Below are positions 58,675-64,000 of a stretch of 64,000 nt of DNA, in pieces. Each line of letters starts with the position of its first letter. Position 1 is the stretch's first letter. Origin of the DNA: Megaustenia siamemsis (Eukaryota; Mollusca; Gastropoda; Stylommatophora; Ariophantidae); NCBI GenBank assembly GCA_032433765.1, contig JAVIAB010000092.1, forward strand, positions 68,510,660 through 68,574,659, written 5' to 3'. The notes under the pieces were generated by a model. That model was not told where the DNA came from, made no database searches, and saw only the letters and a program-made list of their open reading frames with translations. Made by a program: the position numbers and the translations under genes.

Positions 58675-61101
58675 AGCTCCTAAATAGCTATAGAGAGACT
58701 AAAGCTAGAAATGTTAGTTAAGAGAGAGAGAGAGAGAGAGACCAGATCTAGAATAGCGATAGAGAGACCAGAGCTAGAATTGTTAGTTAAGAGAGAGAGA
58801 GAGAGAGAGACCAGATCTAGAATAGCTATTGAGAGACAAGAGCTAGAATTGTTAGTTAAGAGAGAGAGAGAGAGAGAGAGAGAACAGCTCCTAAATAGCT
58901 ATAGAGAGACTAAAGCTAGAAATGTTAGTTAAGAGAGAGGGAGAGAGACCAGATCTAGAATAGCTATAGAGAGACCAAAGCTGGAATAGTTAGTTAAGAG
59001 AGAGAGAGAGAGAGAGACCAGATCTAGAATAGCTATAGAGATAACAGAGCTGGAATTGTTAGTTAAGTGAGAGAGTGGGAGAGAGAGAGAAACGAGATCT
59101 AGAATAGCTATAGAGAGGCCAGAGCTAGAACAGCTATAGAGAGACCAGAGCTAGAATAGCTATAGAGAGACCAGATCTAGAGTAGCATAGAGAGACCAGA
59201 GCTAGAATAGTTAAGAGAGAGAGAGACCAGATCTAGAATAGCATAGAGAAACCAAAGTTAGAATAGTTAGTTAAGAGAGAGAGGGAGAGAGACCAGATCT
59301 AGAATAGCTATAGAGAGACCAGAGCTAGAATAGCATCGAGAGACCAGAGCTAGAATAGCATCCAGAGACCAGAGCTAGAATGGCATCGAGAGACCAGATC
59401 TAGAATAGCATCGAGAGACAAGATCTAGAATAGCATCGAGAGACAAGATCTAGAATAGCATCGAGAGACAAGTTCTAGAATAGCATCGAGAGACAAGATC
59501 TAGAATAGCATCGAGAGACCAGATCTAGAATAGCATCGAGAGACAAGATCTAGAATAGCATCGAGAGACCAGATCTAGAATAGCATCGAGAGACAAGATC
59601 TAGAATAGCATCGAGAGACCAGTTCTAGAATATGTTCTATAGAGAGACCAGAGCTGGAATAGTTAGTTAAGGGAGAGAGAGACCAGATCTAGAATAACTA
59701 TAGAGAGACCAGAGCTGGAATAGTTAGTTAAGGGAGGGAGAGAGAAGGAGTCCATATCTAGAATAACTATAGAGAGACCAGATCTGGAATTGTTAGTTAA
59801 GGGAGAGAAAGAGAGAGTGACCAGATCTACAATAACTATAGAGAGACCAGAGCTGGAATAGTTAGTTAAGAGAGAGAGAAAGAGAGACCAGATCTATAAT
59901 AGCTATAAAGAGACCAGAGCTAGAAATGTTAGTTAAGAGAGAGAGAGAGACCAGATCTAAAATAGCTATAGAGGGACCAGAGCTGGAATCGTTAGTTAAG
60001 GGAGAGAGAGAGAGGGAGTCCAGATCTAGAATAACTATAGAGAGACCAGAGCTGGAATAGATAGTTAAGGGGGAGAGAGAGAGAGAGACCAGATCTAGAA
60101 TAACTATAGAGAGACCACAGCTGGAATAGTTAGTTAAAGAGAGAGAGAGAGAGAGAGAGAGAGAGTCCAGATCTAGAATAACTATAGAGAGACCAGAGCT
60201 GGAATAGTTAGTTAAGAGAGAGAGAGAGAGAGTCCAGATCTAGAATAACTATAGAGAGACCAGAGCTGGAATTGTTAGTTAAGAGAGAGAGAGAGAGAGA
60301 GGGAGTCCAGATCTAGAATAACTATAGAGAGACCAGAGCTGGAATAGTTAGTTAGAGAGAGAAAGAGAGACCAGATCTATAATAGCTATAAAGAGACCAG
60401 AGCTAGTTAAGAGAGAGAGAGACCAGATCTAAAATAGCTATAGAGAGACCAGAGCTGGAATAGTTAGTTAAGGGAGAGAGAGAGAGAGGGAGTCCAGATC
60501 TAGAATAACTATAGAGAGACCAGAGCTGGAATAGATAGTTAAGGGAGAGAGAGAGAGAGAGAGGGAGAGAGACCAGATCTAGAATAACTATAGAGAGACC
60601 AGAGCTGGAATAGTTAGTTAAGAGAGAGAGAGAGAGAGAGACCAGATCTAGAATAACTATAGAGAGACCACAGCTGGAATAGTTAGTTAAGGGAGAGAGA
60701 GAGAGGGAGTCCAGATCTAGAATAACTATAGAGAGACCAGAGCTGGAATAGTTAGTTAAGGGAGGGAGAGAGAGGGAGTCCAGATCTAGAATAACTATAG
60801 AGAGACCAGAGCTGGAATAGTTAGTTAAGGGAGGGAGAGAGAGGGAGTCCAGATCTAGAATAACTATAGAGAGACCAGAGTTGGAATTGTTAGTTAAGGG
60901 AGGGAGAGAGAGAGAGTCCAGATCTAGAATAACTATAGAGAGACCAGAGCTGGAATAGTTAGTTAAGGGAGAGAGAGAGACCAGATCTAGAATAACTATA
61001 GAGAGACCAGAGCTGGAATTGTTAGTTAAGGGAGGGAGAGAGAGAGAGAGAGACCAGATCTAGAATAACTATAGAGAGACCAGAGCTGGAATAGTTAGTT
61101 A

Positions 61102-61147
<46 letters not shown>

Positions 61148-64000
61148 AGATCTAGAATAACTATAGAGAGACCAGAGCTGGAATTGTTAGTTAAGGGAGA
61201 GAGAGAGAGACCAGATCTAGAATAACTATTGAGAGACCAGAGCTGGAATAGTTAGTTAAGAGAGAGAGAGAGAGTGAGTCCAGATCTAGAATAACTATAG
61301 AGAGACCAGAGCTGGAATAGTTAGTTAAGAGAGAGAGAGACCAGATCTAGAATAACTATAGAGAGACCAGAGCTGGAATTGTTAGTTAAGAGAGAGAGAC
61401 CAGATCTAGAATAACTATAGAGAGACCAGAGCTGGAATTGTTAGTTAAGGGAGAGAGAGAGAGAGACCAGATCTAGAATAACTATAGAGAGACCACAGCT
61501 GGAATAGTTAGTTAAGGGAGAGAGAGAGAGAGAGACCTGATCTAGAATACTATAGAGAGACCAGAGCTGGAATAGTTAGTTAAGGGAGAGAGAGAGGGAG
61601 TCCAGATCTAGCATAACTATAGAGAGACCAGAGCTGGAATAGTTAGTTAAGAGAGAGAGAGAGAGAGAGTGAGTCCAGATCTAGAATAACTATAGAGAGA
61701 CCAGAGCTGGAATAGTTAGTTAAGAGAGAGAGAGAGACCAGATCTAGAATAACTATAGAGAGACCAGAGCTGGAATTGTTAGTTAAGAGAGAGAGAGAGA
61801 GACCAGATCTAGAATAACTATAGAGAGACCAGAGCTGGAATTGTTAGTTAAGGGAGAGAGAGAGAGAGACCAGATCTAGAATAACTATAGAGAGACCACA
61901 GCTGGAATAGTTAGTTAAGGGAGAGAGAGAGAGACCTGATCTAGAATACTATAGAGAGACCAGAGCTGGAATAGTTAGTTAAGGGAGAGAGAGAGGGAGT
62001 CCAGATCTAGCATAACTATAGAGAGACCAGAGCTGGAATAGTTAGTTAAGAGAGAGAGAGAGAGAGCAGATCTAGAATAACTATAGAGAGACCAGAGCTG
62101 GAACAGTTAGTTAAGGGAGAGAGAGAGGGAGTCCAGATCTAGAATAACTATAGAGAGACCAGAGCTGGAATTGTTAGTTAAGGGAGCGAGAGAGAGAGTG
62201 ATCAGATCTAGAATAACTATAGAGAGACCAGAGCTGGAATAGTTAGTTAAGAGAGAGAGAGAGAGGGGGAGTCCAGATCTAGAATAGCTTTAGCAGAGAG
62301 ACCAGAGCTGGAATAATTAGTTAAGAGAGAGAGAGAGACCAGATCTAGAATAGCTATAGAGAGACCAGAGCTGGAATAGTTAGTTAAGAGTGAGAGAGAC
62401 CAGATCTAGAATAGTTAGTTAAGAGAGAGAGCAACCAGATCTAGAATAGTTAGTTAAGAGAGAGAGCAACCAGATCTAGAATAGTTAGTTGAGAGAGAGA
62501 GCAACCAGATCTAGAATAGTTTGTTAAGAGTGAGAGAGACCAGATCTAGAATAGTTAGTTAAGAGTGAGAGAGACCAGATATAGAATAGTTAGTTAAGAG
62601 TGAGAGAGACCAGATCTAGAATAGTTAGTTAAGAGAGAGAACAACCAGATCTAGAATAGCATAGAGAGACCAGATCTAGAATAGTTAGTTAAGAGAGAGA
62701 GAGCAACCAGATCTAGAATAGCATAGAGAGACCAGATCTAGAATAGTTAGTTAAGAGAGAGAGAGACCAGATCTAGAAAAAGTTAGATCTAGAATAGTTA
62801 GTTAAGAGAGAGAGCAACCAGATCTAGAATAGTTAGTTAGAGAGAACAACCAGATCTAGAATAGCATAGAGAGACCAGATCTAGAATAGTTAGAGAGAGA
62901 GAGAGCAACCAGATCTAGAATAGCATAGAGAGACCAGATCTAGAATAGTTAGTTAAGAGAGAGAGAGAGACCAGATCTAGAAAAGTTAGTTAAGAGTGAG
63001 AGAGCCCAGATCTAGTATAGTTAGTTATGAGAGAGAGAGAGACCAGATCTAGAATAGTTAATTAAGAGTGAGAAAGACCAGATCTAGAATAGCATAGAGA
63101 GGCCAGAGCTAGAATAGTTAGTTAAGAGAGAGCGAGAGAGAGACCAGATCTAGAATAGCATAGAGAGACCAGAGCTAGAATAGTTAGTTAAGAGAGAGAG
63201 GCCAGATCTAGAATAGCATAGAGAGACCAGAGCTAGAATAGTTAGTTAAGAGAGAGAGACCAGATCTAGAATAGTTAGTTAAGAGAGAGAGACCAGATCT
63301 AGAATAGCATAGAGAGACCAGAGCTAGAATAGTTAGTTAAGAGAGAGAGACCAGAGCTAGAATAGTTAGTTAAGAGAGAGAGACCAGAGCTAGAATAGTT
63401 AGTTAAGAGAGAGAGACCACATCTAGAATAGCATAGAGAGACCAGAACTAGAATAGTTAGTTAAGAGTGAGAGAGGCCAGATCTAGAATAGCATAGAGAG
63501 ACCAGAACTAGAATAGTTAGTTAAGACAGAGAGAGACCAGATCTAGAATAGTTAGTTAAGAGTGAGAGAGGCCAGATCTAGAATAGCATAGAGAGACCAG
63601 AACTAGAATAGTTAGTTAAGACAGAGAGAGACCAGATCTAGAATAGCATAGAGAGACCAGAGCTAGAATAGTTAGTTAAGATAGAGAGAGTGGCCAGGTC
63701 TAGAATAATATAGAGACCAGAGCTAGAATAGTTAGTTAAGAGATAGAGGTCAGGTCTAGAATAGCTATAGGAGAGAGACCAGATCTAGAATAGCTATAGA
63801 GAGACCAGAGCTGGAATAGTTAGTTAAGAGAGAGAGAGAGAGAGAGAGAGAGCCCAGATCTGGGGAGAGATCAGACTAGAATAGTTAGTTAGGAGCGAGA
63901 GATACCAGATCTAGAATAGCATGGAGAGACCAGAGCTAGAATAGTTAGTTAAGAGAGAGAGAGAGAGAGAGAGATCAGATCTAGAATAGCATAGAGAGAC
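55905..64000. repeat. GA-rich composite satellite, reaching the window end
   Basis: Units of ttagttaagagagagagag, accagatctagaatagctat, agagagaccagagctggaat in varying order and number. Three zones: 55,905-59,330 (mirrors the CT-rich array up to 58,692), 59,330-59,640 with a 25-bp form (agcatcgagagaccagatct plus agaat), 59,640-62,330 with ...aactatagagagacc, and 62,390-64,000 with shorter gttagttaagag units. The purine strand is the plus strand throughout. The restriction-type palindromes AGATCT and TCTAGA recur in nearly every unit. RERERE-type frames are by-products. Confidence 0.95.

Larger units (their letters stand above)
53045..58692. repeat. Inverted duplication arm B'
   Basis: Mirror of 41,047-46,615. 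It holds the older LINE (53,060-54,115, minus), the nested 5'-inverted LINE (53,310-53,793), the 65-bp array (54,145-55,565, one unit more than arm B), the SINE-like repeat (55,567-55,897, plus) and the GA-rich array. Positions near the inner end add to 99,660 with their partners, rising to 99,725 past the additional unit. Confidence 0.94.

Overview
This window is eukaryotic, from an invertebrate animal with a repeat-dense, AT-rich genome. It holds non-LTR retrotransposon (LINE) fragments, tRNA-derived SINEs, a Penelope-like element, a Polinton/Maverick-type DNA polymerase and many satellites. The mix would suit a mollusc or another lophotrochozoan, but the sequence alone does not settle the species. 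I see no host protein-coding gene. The only long intact coding region is a mobile-element DNA polymerase.

Layout. 1-4.7 kb: a 35-bp satellite broken up by a SINE and two LINE fragments. 4.7-7.9 kb: a 61-bp satellite whose monomer matches the C-terminal codons of a LINE. 8.0-10.0 kb: a 31-bp satellite. 10.5-14.2 kb: a SINE and several LINE pieces. 14.4-15.7 kb: a 48-bp satellite. 17.2-18.6 kb: a 29-bp satellite. 18.7-23.2 kb: LINE, SINE and a Penelope-like element with inverted terminal repeats. 23.6-34.76 kb: an 11.15-kb palindromic Polinton-type element inserted in a LINE. 36-38 kb: more LINE pieces, one of them joined to a short form of the 61-bp satellite. 38.8-58.7 kb: two overlapping inverted duplications (A B C A' D B'), built mostly of 15-, 25-, 27- and 65-bp arrays and CT/GA-rich arrays. 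58.7-64 kb: the GA-rich array continues past the window edge.

The most interesting object is at 23,610-34,759. It has a 6-bp target duplication (TACGTT), AG termini and near-identical arms of about 4.72 kb, each carrying a protein-primed-type family B DNA polymerase gene. One copy is intact, with C2H2 fingers, a TATA promoter and a 5' leader intron. The other is truncated and carries a stop. The asymmetric 1.7-kb loop holds a 136-bp tandem array. The shape is that of a copy-back (snap-back) derivative of a Polinton, which kept the polymerase end twice, lost integrase and capsid genes, and was still integrated with a normal target duplication. A paralogous LINE at 13.2 kb supplies the empty site.

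The second large structure (38.8-58.7 kb) is best explained by microhomology-mediated template switching, or else by misassembly. Its inverted arms look identical outside the arrays but differ in array copy number.
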